Of a stretch of DNA of 51,061 nucleotides, positions 1 through 7,327 are shown piece after piece. The position numbers and the translations under genes are program-made. This DNA is from Planctomycetota bacterium (lineage in GTDB: Bacteria; Planctomycetota; Phycisphaerae; UBA1845; PWPN01): positions 1 through 51,061 of the forward strand of contig JAKPHF010000053.1 in assembly GCA_029550525.1 (NCBI GenBank), written 5' to 3'. Positions within the stretch are counted from its first letter, which is position 1. The number at the start of each line of letters is the position of its first letter. A model generated the notes under the pieces. That model searched no databases. It was not told the DNA's origin and worked only from the letters and a program-made list of their open reading frames with translations.

Positions 1-1
1 C

Positions 2-190
2 GGCCACAGCGTGCCCTTCGAGTTCCAACCGACGCTCCAGCCCATGCAGAGTGTCTTCGGCCTGATCGCGTCCGAGTCCGACAGGCCCGCCCCGCGCTTT
101 TATCGACCGGAAGCCGAGTATCGCCTCCGGTCGCCGCAACAAACACTCCTCGTCCTCGCGCCCCGCAGCCCACCGCTAACCCAATCTTGA
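2..190 (+). CDS. C-terminal end of an unidentified protein (5' truncated)
   Basis: This is the last 62 codons of a gene that begins before the window. The frame starting at base 2 is open to a TGA at 188-190, and its third codon positions are strongly G/C-rich, as in the other genes here. The visible peptide runs from GHSVPFEFQP to PPLTQS and is proline-rich with no recognisable domain. It ends 66 bases before the next start, which has its own ribosome binding site. I do not recognise the family. It could also be a chance open stretch in GC-rich DNA, but the codon bias argues for a real gene end. Confidence 0.5.
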   Translation, partial: GHSVPFEFQPTLQPMQSVFGLIASESDRPAPRFYRPEAEYRLRSPQQTLLVLAPRSPPLTQS

Positions 191-256
191 GATTTCTGGT
201 TTGACTTCAGGCGTTCAATAGCGCACTTCGCGCGGCTTTGGTCAGAGGAGGAAAAC

Positions 257-1009
257 ATGAAACAGATTCTTTCGATTGGGATTGCAGTGCTGTTCATCGG
301 TGCGGCGACGGCATCGGCGGATTGGAGCACCTTCGTGATCCGTCGTACCCCCGAGATTAACGATGTCACCGTAAGCGGGGTCGATGCCAAGGAGTTCCTG
401 ATTACCGAGGGAGGCATGAAAGCCGGATGGGGCACCAATGATGTGAACGGGTTCAAGGTCGGCCAGCTCAGCACGATCAGCATTCAGCGACTGGATGATC
501 CCGCGCGATTTACCGCGGGTAGCGGCCCGGCGGTAGCCCCCTACTTCAACATCTGGATTACCGACGGCGCCGGCAGGTTTGCCGTGATCGCCAACGAGCC
601 GACCGATCCCGTTTGGCGTTCGGGTGACAAACAGTGGAACATGGACTGGGACTTCCTGAAAGACCAGGTAGCCAAGGTCTATGAGACGAATGATAAGTCC
701 TGGCTTCCGAACAACGGCGTGGGCCTGACGTTTGAGGATTTGGCGAACTTTACCATTCTGGCCCCCAGCGTGGCTCAGCTGACGACTGGCTGGGACGGAC
801 TCGGCACGGGAGCTCCACGAGAACTGAACACCAATGTAGCCTATGGTTTCAATTGGGTGTTTGGCGATACGCTGACCCACTATGTCAGCGGTGATCCGGG
901 GTACGTTGTCGCCAACCCCAGGGTGACGGTCGTCCCCGCGCCGGGTGCAGCGCTCCTGGGCATGATCGGTCTGGGTATTGCCGGCTGGGTCAAGCGCCGC
1001 GCGGCATAA
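257..1009 (+). CDS. Secreted protein with PEP-CTERM-type sorting tail (copy 1)
   Basis: A 250-residue exported protein. It starts with a Sec signal peptide (MKQILSIGIAVLFIG, cut near ASA-D at about residue 21). The central region is rich in Trp, Asp and Asn and I cannot assign it to a family. It ends with VPAPGAALL, a hydrophobic helix and GWVKRRAA. That order (Pro motif, transmembrane helix, basic end) is the PEP-CTERM sorting signal, processed in known systems by an exosortase that anchors or releases the protein at the surface. The start is set by GAGGAGG at 245-251, five bases before the ATG. A strong hairpin follows at 1073-1122. The last 25 residues and the downstream DNA closely match the next gene, while the rest of the two proteins is dissimilar. 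Confidence 0.85.
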   Translation: MKQILSIGIAVLFIGAATASADWSTFVIRRTPEINDVTVSGVDAKEFLITEGGMKAGWGTNDVNGFKVGQLSTISIQRLDDPARFTAGSGPAVAPYFNIWITDGAGRFAVIANEPTDPVWRSGDKQWNMDWDFLKDQVAKVYETNDKSWLPNNGVGLTFEDLANFTILAPSVAQLTTGWDGLGTGAPRELNTNVAYGFNWVFGDTLTHYVSGDPGYVVANPRVTVVPAPGAALLGMIGLGIAGWVKRRAA

Positions 1010-1072
1010 GCCATGACGGACTCGGACGGTTGCCGAGCCTGTCGGCCTGCAACCTGACGGCGGCATAACGAG

Positions 1073-1130
1073 ACGGCCCGGCGAGCGCCGATCGGCAAGA
1101 GCCGATGCGTTCGCCGGGCCGTGCTCTTTC
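1073..1130 (+). terminator. Hairpin terminator after PEP-CTERM-type gene 1
   Basis: Arms ACGGCCCGGCGA...ATCGGC (1073-1096) and GCCGAT...TCGCCGGGCCGT (1101-1122) pair over about 18 bp with a small bulge and an AAGA loop, followed by TGCTCTTTC. The same hairpin recurs after the second PEP-CTERM-type gene. Confidence 0.7.
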
Positions 1131-1161
1131 GTATGCCCGCCCCGCCGGTTCACGGTGCGTT

Positions 1162-1195
1162 CTTGTACAGGTTGTGGTCCTGAATGTACGCCCGG
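1162..1195 (-). pseudogene. Relic of nadD 3' end (copy 1, 34 bp)
   Basis: Read on the minus strand this stretch encodes RAYIQDHNLYK, against RAYIHDHNLYK at the end of the intact nadD (2661-3275). Here the terminal Lys codon is not followed by the stop, and nothing upstream matches nadD. It is the shortest and probably oldest of three nadD tails in the first 3.3 kb. Confidence 0.7.
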
Positions 1196-1621
1196 ATAAA
1201 CCTCGGAGCGACCTCAATTGGAACACGAGTCCTTCAAGACAAAACCAATCCATTCGGGACCTAACAGTAACAATAATAAACATCTATGTTGATCCACGTT
1301 CGGTTTTGTACAATCCCCTCTGAACACTCGAGATCAACCCGAAGAAATTGGGCCGGAATGTGAACTTCTTCGTTGATTTGTGACGCCCACTCGTCTAATC
1401 TTGGAAACACCGATCCGGAATCGCCACATCGCCTCGCAACCGGGACAACAACAAGAGGATCGTTTTTATGGGGAAACGCCGGCCATTGGTCCTGCTCAGC
1501 CTCTTGACGTCCGCTTGACGCTCGGCGGACCTGGGCAGGGATCGTCTGTGTGCCGTTGACATACTTCGGGAACAGTAGGAGTCGTTTCATTTCTCACCGA
1601 CACAGGAGAAAGGAGCACAAT

Positions 1622-2317
1622 ATGCGAGTTCAATGCACGGCACTATGTCTTGTCTGCATGCTGGCCAGTGCCGCCCATGGCGATGTGACGCTTGGCACCG
1701 GCGGCCCCAATTACGACAGCGTGAACGGCCTGCTCAGCGACTTCCAGCAGAGCTATGGTCAGGTGGTCGGCAACGAAATCACGCTTCCTTTTGCCGGGCG
1801 GATCACCAGCATCACCGTCTGGGGGCTCTATTACAACTACAAGAACTACACGAACACCCCCCCGGAAGCGGACAACTTCACGCTACGATTCCATAACATT
1901 GTTGGCGGTGACCCTGATGAGTCTGTCGCCTTCGAGCAGAACCTTGGCGCCGGCATCCGGACATTTACCGGGGAAGCCTTCAGCGACCTCAAGATCTACA
2001 AGTACGAGTTCCAGAATTTGAACATTGATGTGGCGCAGGGCACCACGCTCCTGTCGATCATTAACGACACCGACAACCCCCAAACGGATGGCTACTGGCA
2101 TTGGGTTTCCGCGAACGATTGGGGGAACACCTGGTGGCGAAGAGAAAAGAGCCAGCCTACCGGGCAAGAAATCACGTTCTACTGGACCAAGGGCTCGGTG
2201 TACGACGGTGATCGTGCATTCGAGTTGACGGTAGTCCCGGTCCCCGCGCCGGGTGCGGCTCTCCTGGCGTTCATCGGTCTGGGTATGGCCGGCTGGGTCA
2301 AGCGCCGCGTGGCGTGA
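1622..2317 (+). CDS. Secreted protein with PEP-CTERM-type sorting tail (copy 2)
   Basis: A 231-residue exported protein. I start it at the ATG at 1622, after AAAGGAG, because this gives a proper signal peptide (MRVQCTALCLVCMLASAAHG); the longer open frame from 1550 places a basic stretch in front of it. The mature part is Asn/Tyr/Thr-rich and resembles beta-sandwich surface proteins in composition only. It closes with VPVPAPGAALL, a hydrophobic helix and GWVKRRVA, the PEP-CTERM order of Pro motif, helix and basic end. It lies in the same orientation as copy 1 and shares its 3' end, hairpin and nadD scar. Function is unknown. The sorting tail implies handling by an exosortase, which is not encoded in this window. 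Confidence 0.85.
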   Translation: MRVQCTALCLVCMLASAAHGDVTLGTGGPNYDSVNGLLSDFQQSYGQVVGNEITLPFAGRITSITVWGLYYNYKNYTNTPPEADNFTLRFHNIVGGDPDESVAFEQNLGAGIRTFTGEAFSDLKIYKYEFQNLNIDVAQGTTLLSIINDTDNPQTDGYWHWVSANDWGNTWWRREKSQPTGQEITFYWTKGSVYDGDRAFELTVVPVPAPGAALLAFIGLGMAGWVKRRVA

Positions 2318-2381
2318 GTCCTGATTGACTTCGAGGGCTACCGGGCCTGCCGACCGGTGCCTTAAAAGCGGCATTGATGAA

Positions 2382-2440
2382 ACGGCCCGGCGAGCGCCGA
2401 TCGGTGAGAGCCGAATGCGTTCGCTGGGCCATGCTCTTTC
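2382..2440 (+). terminator. Hairpin terminator after PEP-CTERM-type gene 2
   Basis: A near copy of the hairpin at 1073-1122. Left arm ACGGCCCGGCGAGCG from 2382, right arm ending TTCGCTGGGCCAT near 2431, then GCTCTTTC. The right arm carries changes that weaken some pairs (GCTGGGCC for GCCGGGCC). Confidence 0.6.
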
Positions 2441-2471
2441 GTATGACCGACCTGCCGGTTCATGGTGCATT

Positions 2472-2560
2472 CTTGTACAGGTTGTGGTCGGATGTAGGCC
2501 CGCACGGACTCGGGCACCAGACAGCGGATGGACTCACCGTCGCGCACACGGCGACGGATG
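2472..2560 (-). pseudogene. Relic of nadD 3' end (copy 2, about 89 bp)
   Basis: The segment aligns with 2664-2752 inside the intact nadD, including the region coding for the last ~28 residues. It lacks two bases present in the functional copy (GTCGGATG against GTCGTGGATG), so it is out of frame. Several point differences show it is not a recent copy. Confidence 0.8.
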
Positions 2561-2660
2561 GAACCATATCGCCGGGCGCGATTGTTGTCACTCGCGTTCG
2601 TGGGCACCTGGGGTCCGCAGATTAGGCAGATCACGCAGCTTCAGAAGCGGTTTCGGGCGT

Positions 2661-3275
2661 TCACTTGTACAGGTTGTGGTCGTGGATGTACGCCCGCACG
2701 GACTCGGGCACCAGATAGCGGATGGACTCACCGTCGTGCACGCGGCGGCGGATGTCGGTGGCGGAGATCTCGATCACTGGCGTGGGGAGAATGTCGCGGC
2801 ACAGCCGATCGACCTGCTCGGGAGCGAGCGTCCGACGCAAGGCGCTGAGATCGGGCGTCTCATAACCGGCGCGGACCGCGGTAACGATCCGGCAGGCGTC
2901 GACCAGCTCACCAATGCGATACCAACTGTGCAATTCGGGCAACGAGTCGCCTCCGATGATCCAGGCCAGCGGTACGTCCGGGCCCACCTCCCGGCGAAAC
3001 GCTTCGACGGTCAGGATAGTGTAGCTCAGGCCCGGCCGGCGGAGTTCGATGTCGCTTACGTCGAACCGCGGCTCGCCCTCGACGGCCCGGCGGGCCATCT
3101 CCAGTCGATGCGTCGCGTCAGTCAGTTCGCGGCCCACCTTGTGCGGCGGGTTGGGTGCGGGAATCAGGACCACCCGCGCATAGCCGAGCTGCTCGACCAC
3201 CGCCCGGGCCACGATCAGGTGCCCGTGGTGAATCGGGTCGAACGTCCCGCCGAACAGTGCGATGCCGTTTCCCAT
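2661..3275 (-). CDS. nadD: Nicotinate-nucleotide adenylyltransferase
   Basis: 204 residues, full length for NadD. The enzyme transfers AMP from ATP to nicotinate mononucleotide to make deamido-NAD in NAD biosynthesis, in the cytoplasm. The nucleotidyltransferase signature GGTFDPIHHGHL, with the HxGH motif, is at residues 9-20, and the C-terminal ISATDIRRRV motif is the second family signature. The ATG is followed at once by the conserved GIALFGGTFDP strand. The gene faces the two PEP-CTERM-type genes tail to tail, and two degraded copies of its own 3' end lie between and after them. The common partner genes (obgE, rsfS) are not adjacent. Confidence 0.95.
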   Translation of the reverse strand: MGNGIALFGGTFDPIHHGHLIVARAVVEQLGYARVVLIPAPNPPHKVGRELTDATHRLEMARRAVEGEPRFDVSDIELRRPGLSYTILTVEAFRREVGPDVPLAWIIGGDSLPELHSWYRIGELVDACRIVTAVRAGYETPDLSALRRTLAPEQVDRLCRDILPTPVIEISATDIRRRVHDGESIRYLVPESVRAYIHDHNLYK

Positions 3276-3370
3276 GGTCGCATATGATAAGCCGGTCGAG
3301 CGGGAATGGGGAAGGCGTTAGACCTCAGACTTGAGACCTGAGGCTTGAGGGGGCAGACGCAAAGGCGCAC

Positions 3371-3400
3371 AAGACGGCGGGGACAAGCCCCGCCGCTCGC
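3371..3400. repeat. Family D palindrome, copy 1
   Basis: CGGCGGGG and CCCCGCCG arms enclose ACAAG. The flanking GCGCACAAGAC/CTCGC is similar to the copy at 21126-21155. It lies in the gap upstream of nadD and downstream of the dioxygenase gene. Confidence 0.7.
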
Positions 3401-3425
3401 TGAACTCACAACCGGGTCGCGTTGT

Positions 3426-3487
3426 CACTCGTCATTCGGACTTCGTCATTCGGGTTTCTTTCGTCATTTGGATTTCGTCATTCGTCC
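3426..3487. repeat. Family G tandem GTCATTCG repeat, copy 1
   Basis: Several units of CGTCATTCGGATTT type in tandem. The core CGTCATTCGGGTTTCTTTCG is shared exactly with the copy at 43350-43405. The stop codon of the neighbouring minus-strand dioxygenase gene (3478-3480) lies inside the repeat. Confidence 0.75.
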
Positions 3488-4308
3488 TTCCCGTACACCA
3501 GCGGATTGTAGAACGGATCATCGAGATACTTGATCAAGTCGCGGCCCTGTTCGAGCGTCAGCTCGCTGACGTTGTCGGCCGGTCGCGAACGCTCGGTCCG
3601 CAGGTGAATGGCGAAGCTTCGCCGCGGCGCGTTCGACAGATTGGGGCCGCTGCCGTGATACGTCAGCATATGATGCACGCTGCACCCGCCGCGCGGGATG
3701 ATGGCGGCCACCTCGTCCCAGGTCTCGCCGGGCGGAATGGGCACTGCCGCTTTCTGGGCCTCGATATCCTGGTGGAAGAAGTCGCCGATGTTCTTGAGCC
3801 CCCAGCGATGCGAGCCGCGGAGAAACCGTACCGGCCCCGATTGCTCGGTCACGTCGCTCAAGGCCACCCAGCAGGTGAGCAGTTCGCTGTCGGGCGAGAA
3901 CGCGTGCCAATATTGCTTATCCTGGTGCCAGCCCACGCTCGTGCCGGGCTTGCCTCCGGGCGGCTTGTACAGCAACTGCACCCACCAGACCCAGACCTTG
4001 CTCGCCCCGGTCAGATCGGCGATGAGCTTGCCCAAAGCCGGATGCGTCACCAGCTCGCGCACGCCTCGGCTGGCCACATGCGGCATCTCGATCTTGCACA
4101 GCACGTTCGGATCGTCGCCCGGCTTCCACGGCGACTCCTCCGGCGGCGTGCCGGTGTCGTACTCGCCGCGGCGGATGGCGTCCATGCCCTGCACCGCCCG
4201 CTCCACCACGTCGGCCGGAAACAGCTCCGGCACCACGCAAAAGCCGTCCTCCTCATACCGCGATCGCAATGCCTGTCTTGTCATGGTCAACGTCGCCTGA
4301 GCGCTCAT
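3478..4308 (-). CDS. Phytanoyl-CoA dioxygenase (PhyH) family protein
   Basis: 276 residues from the ATG at 4308, chosen because GGGGAGGA lies just upstream; the ATG at 4335 has no such site. The family comprises Fe(II)/2-oxoglutarate oxygenases that hydroxylate small substrates. The iron-binding HxD is at His128-Asp130 (GWHQDKQYW). The distal His is probably His218 (YHGSGPN) and the 2-oxoglutarate-binding Arg probably Arg230 (PRRSFAIHL). The substrate cannot be read from sequence. Planctomycete genomes carry many such paralogs, often for secondary metabolism or osmolyte chemistry. The last codons and the TGA fall in the family G repeat, so the original C-terminus may have been altered. Confidence 0.85.
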   Translation of the reverse strand: MSAQATLTMTRQALRSRYEEDGFCVVPELFPADVVERAVQGMDAIRRGEYDTGTPPEESPWKPGDDPNVLCKIEMPHVASRGVRELVTHPALGKLIADLTGASKVWVWWVQLLYKPPGGKPGTSVGWHQDKQYWHAFSPDSELLTCWVALSDVTEQSGPVRFLRGSHRWGLKNIGDFFHQDIEAQKAAVPIPPGETWDEVAAIIPRGGCSVHHMLTYHGSGPNLSNAPRRSFAIHLRTERSRPADNVSELTLEQGRDLIKYLDDPFYNPLVYGKDE

Positions 4309-4386
4309 GTGTCCTCCCCGTCGTTCATCATGCACGGGTTATTAATAGGACCGCCGCCCCGGCCGGACCAATGTTCTAAAACGCAT

Positions 4387-4420
4387 TAAAAGAAGAACCC
4401 CGAGTCAGGCGACCCGGGGT
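4387..4420 (-). terminator. Rho-independent terminator of aspS
   Basis: On the minus strand, ACCCCGGGTC and GACTCGGGGT form a 10-bp stem with one G-T pair around a GCCT loop, followed directly by TCTTCTTTT. It sits 56 bases after the aspS stop. Confidence 0.9.
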
Positions 4421-4475
4421 CTCGGTTCGTCGAGCGGAATGGAACGCGAGCCGTCCGTTCGCGGACGCGGCTTGC

Positions 4476-6290
4476 TCACTTGCCCTGCTGCTGTTTGGCC
4501 TTGAGTTCCGCGGCCAGGTCGATGTGCAGCTCGCGCAGCTGCTTGGGATCCACGGCGCTGGGCGCTTCGGTCAGCGGGCAGAACGCCTTCTGCGTCTTGG
4601 GGAAGGCGATCACGTCGCGGATGCTGTTCATGCCGGTCAGCAGCATGGCGATGCGGTCCACGCCCAACGCCAGGCCGCCGTGCGGCGGCGGACCGTACTG
4701 CAGCGCGTTGAGCAGATGCGAGAACTTGGCCCACGCCTGCTCGTCGGTCATGCCCAGCATGCGGAAGATGCGCTGTTGCACGTCCTGGCGGTGGATACGA
4801 ATCGAGCCGGAGCCCAGTTCGACGCCGTTGAGCACCGCGTCGTAGCACTTGGCCCGCACGCTGCCGGGATCGGACTCGAGCCGGTCGAGATCCTCGTCGT
4901 GCGGCATGGTGAAGGGGTGATGCATGAACACCCACGTGCCGGTCTCGTCGTCGTACTCGAACGCCGGCATGTCCACGATCCACAGGAACTCCCAGCGGCC
5001 CTCGGGGATCAGCTTGCGACGCTCGGCCAGTGTGGTCCGCAACCAATTGAGGTGCTTGCACACGTCGTTGAACCGGCCGGCAGCGAAGAAGATCAGGTCG
5101 CCCGGCTTGGCGTCCATGGCCGCAACCAATTCGGCCGCCGCCTCCTTGCCGAAGAACTTGGCGATGCCCGTCTGTAGCACGACCTCGCCGTTCTCGCTGG
5201 CGACCTTGCACAACGGCAGGCCGCCCGCCCCGACGCCCTGGATTTCGGCGGTCAGGCCGTCGGTCTCCTTGCGAGTCATGTCCGCCCCGCCCGGCAGGCA
5301 GATGGCCTTGATGATGCCGCCCCGTGCCAGCGCGTCGGCGAAGACCTTGAAGTCGGTCTTCTTGGCCACCTCGCTGACGTCGATGAGCTTCATGCCGTAA
5401 CGCAGGTCGGGCTTGTCACTGCCGTAATCGCGCATGGCGTCGTCGTATCGCATCCGCCGGAACGGCGTGGGAATCTCGATATCGAGAATCTGCTTCCACA
5501 CGTAGGCCAGCGAGCGCTCCACCACGTCGAGCACGTTATCCACGTCCACGAAGGCCATCTCGAGGTCCACCTGCGTGAACTCGGGCTGTCGGTCGGCCCG
5601 CAGGTCCTCATCGCGGAAGCAACGGGCGATCTGCATGTAGCGATCGAACCCGCTCATCATGAGCAACTGCTTGAACAACTGAGGCGACTGCGGCAAGGCG
5701 TAGAATTCGCCCGGCCACACGCGCGAAGGCACGAGATAGTCGCGAGCCCCTTCCGGCGTGGATTTCGTGAGGATGGGCGTCTCGACCTCGATGAAGCCCT
5801 CGTTGTAATAGAAGTTGCGGAACGCCTGCTGCACTTTGTGCCGGGTGATGATCGCCCGCTGCATGGGCGGCCGCCGCAGGTCGAGGAAGCGGTACTTGAG
5901 CCGCAGGTCCTCGTTGGCCTCGACGTGCTCGGCCACTTCAAAGGGCGGCGTGAGCGACTTGCTCAGCACGTTCACCTCGTGCACGCTCACTTCGATCTCG
6001 CCCGTCGGCAGCTTGGGGTTGACGTTCTCGCCACGTGAGATCACCTCGCCGCGAACGGCGATGCAGTCTTCCTTGCGCAGCGTGCGAGCCAGCTTGGTGG
6101 CGTCGGGATCGGTGTCCACGTTAAAGCGGCACTGGGTCAGACCGCCACGGTCGCGCAGGTCGATGAAGACGAGATTGTCGCCGTGGTCGCGGTAGTTGTT
6201 GACCCAGCCGGCCAGGATGACTTCCTTGCCCACATCCGACGCGCGCAGCGCGCCACAGTCATGCGTCCGCTTGTTGTACGCAATCGCCAC
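4476..6290 (-). CDS. aspS: Aspartyl-tRNA synthetase
   Basis: 604 residues, the normal length for the bacterial-type enzyme with the inserted GAD domain. It charges tRNA-Asp with aspartate in the cytoplasm. The N-terminal OB-fold anticodon-binding domain covers about residues 1-135 ([16 protein letters not shown]). Class II motif 2 is visible as [16 protein letters not shown] near 225 and motif 3 as [12 protein letters not shown] near 540. The GAD insert lies between them. Whether it also charges tRNA-Asn cannot be told from this window, since no gatCAB or asnS is present. It is transcribed alone and ends at a strong terminator. Confidence 0.97.
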   Translation of the reverse strand: MAIAYNKRTHDCGALRASDVGKEVILAGWVNNYRDHGDNLVFIDLRDRGGLTQCRFNVDTDPDATKLARTLRKEDCIAVRGEVISRGENVNPKLPTGEIEVSVHEVNVLSKSLTPPFEVAEHVEANEDLRLKYRFLDLRRPPMQRAIITRHKVQQAFRNFYYNEGFIEVETPILTKSTPEGARDYLVPSRVWPGEFYALPQSPQLFKQLLMMSGFDRYMQIARCFRDEDLRADRQPEFTQVDLEMAFVDVDNVLDVVERSLAYVWKQILDIEIPTPFRRMRYDDAMRDYGSDKPDLRYGMKLIDVSEVAKKTDFKVFADALARGGIIKAICLPGGADMTRKETDGLTAEIQGVGAGGLPLCKVASENGEVVLQTGIAKFFGKEAAAELVAAMDAKPGDLIFFAAGRFNDVCKHLNWLRTTLAERRKLIPEGRWEFLWIVDMPAFEYDDETGTWVFMHHPFTMPHDEDLDRLESDPGSVRAKCYDAVLNGVELGSGSIRIHRQDVQQRIFRMLGMTDEQAWAKFSHLLNALQYGPPPHGGLALGVDRIAMLLTGMNSIRDVIAFPKTQKAFCPLTEAPSAVDPKQLRELHIDLAAELKAKQQQGK

Positions 6291-6702
6291 CGAATGATCT
6301 CCTCGTTCGACCGCTTACACAGGCGCAACGGGCGGGCGGTCTGCCGGCCCGGGGTTAACCGTCACGGGCGTGCATCCCGCACGCCGGTGGTGCATAAAAT
6401 ACTCAGTTTAAGGTATTTGCCGCCCGCTCACCAGTGCCCCGGGGCTGGCTCGCCCCGTTCCGGACCGGCCGAGGGCGCACTTCCGGGACGCCGCCAGCCT
6501 CGTGCGGCCTGGGCGAGTTGGCTCCGGAGGTTACCGGTCGCGCCCCGCAGCATTGGAACACAGGCCCCCGCCCCTTGACTCGTGGGGGACGCCACCACAT
6601 AATGATGGATTCTCGAACCGGCCGGGACCGCCCGGGCGGGCGGAACGACATTGATATGTAGGAATTAAGGTCTGTTCGCCAGATTGAAGGTGCCAGTAGA
6701 CT
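6291..6702. other. Divergent region between aspS and rpsG
   Basis: 412 bases holding the upstream regions of both genes. A promoter for rpsG is seen at 6575-6603. An A/T-rich patch at 6397-6417 in otherwise GC-rich DNA may carry the aspS promoter, but I see no good -35/-10 pair there. No gene is evident. Confidence 0.5.
6575..6603 (+). promoter_or_regulatory. Sigma-70-type promoter of rpsG
   Basis: TTGACT (6575-6580), 17-base spacer, CATAAT (6598-6603). Predicted transcript start near 6610, giving a leader of about 90 bases before rpsG. Confidence 0.6.
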
Positions 6703-7179
6703 ATGGGTCGCAAAAAGTATACCGCCTCGAATGAGCAGCTCCGGCCGGATCCCCGATACAACAAGGTCCTGGTCAGCAAGTTCATCAACTGCCTCATGCT
6801 CGACGGGAAGAAGAGCGTGGCCACCCGTGTCTTCTACGATGCCATGGACATCATCGAGAAGAAGGTGAAGGACGCCCCGCCCATCGAGGTGTTCGAGCAG
6901 GCGGTCCAGAACGTCAAGCCGACCATCGAAGTCCGCTCCAAGCGCGTGGGCGGGTCGAACTACCAGGTGCCGATTCCCGTGACTCGCAAGCGTCAGCAGT
7001 CGCTGGCCATCCGCTGGATTCTCCAGGCGGTGCGCGGCCGTAAGGGCAAGCCCTGCAGCGTGAGCCTGGCCCAGGAACTGATCGACGCCTACAAGCGCGA
7101 AGGTACGGCCATGACCACGCGGGAAAACGTCCACCGTATGGCCGAGGCCAACAAGGCGTTCTCCCACTTCGCGTGGTAA
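6703..7179 (+). CDS. rpsG: 30S ribosomal protein S7
   Basis: 158 residues, full-length S7, a primary 16S rRNA-binding protein that nucleates the 30S head. The start [19 protein letters not shown] and the conserved VGGSNYQVP segment, followed by [11 protein letters not shown], identify it. In most bacteria rpsG lies in the str operon with rpsL, fusA and tuf. Here it stands alone between aspS and an oxidoreductase, with its own promoter and a terminator 78 bases downstream. That means it lacks the usual S7-mediated operon feedback unless its own ~90-base leader provides it. Confidence 0.97.
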   Translation: MGRKKYTASNEQLRPDPRYNKVLVSKFINCLMLDGKKSVATRVFYDAMDIIEKKVKDAPPIEVFEQAVQNVKPTIEVRSKRVGGSNYQVPIPVTRKRQQSLAIRWILQAVRGRKGKPCSVSLAQELIDAYKREGTAMTTRENVHRMAEANKAFSHFAW

Positions 7180-7256
7180 GCCGGCGCGAGCCGCGGGGAT
7201 TCACCCGCGCGGCCATCCGGACACTGACGCAGCCAGCAACGGAAATGCTATAATTG

Positions 7257-7289
7257 CCCCGAACGGGAACCCCGATTCGGGGCTTCTTC
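7257..7289 (+). terminator. Hairpin terminator after rpsG
   Basis: CCCCGAA (7257-7263) and TTCGGGG (7276-7282) form a 7-bp stem with a 12-base loop, followed by CTTCTTC. A TATAAT at 7249-7254 lies just before it, so the hairpin could instead sit in the leader of the next gene; no good -35 is visible at normal distance. Confidence 0.6.
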
Positions 7290-7327
7290 ATGCGCCCACA
7301 ACCCGGCACCACACCAGGAGAGTGACA

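Larger units (their letters stand above)
1010..1621. other. Intergenic stretch between the two PEP-CTERM-type genes
   Basis: 612 bases without a convincing gene. The first part holds a terminator-like hairpin (1073-1122) and a 34-base relic of the nadD 3' end (1162-1195). From about 1200 on the sequence is less GC-rich and shares nothing obvious with the other inter-cassette region. The ribosome binding site of the next gene is at its end (AAAGGAG near 1609-1615). Confidence 0.6.
2318..2660. other. Intergenic stretch between PEP-CTERM-type gene 2 and nadD
   Basis: 343 bases with no intact gene. They hold the second copy of the hairpin (2382-2431) and the second, longer nadD relic (2472-2560). 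The rest, 2561-2660, shows no feature I can name. Confidence 0.6.

Noticed and set aside
1550..1621. A start at 1550 for the second PEP-CTERM-type gene
   Set aside because: The extra 24 residues are basic and hide the signal peptide; AAAGGAG favours the ATG at 1622.
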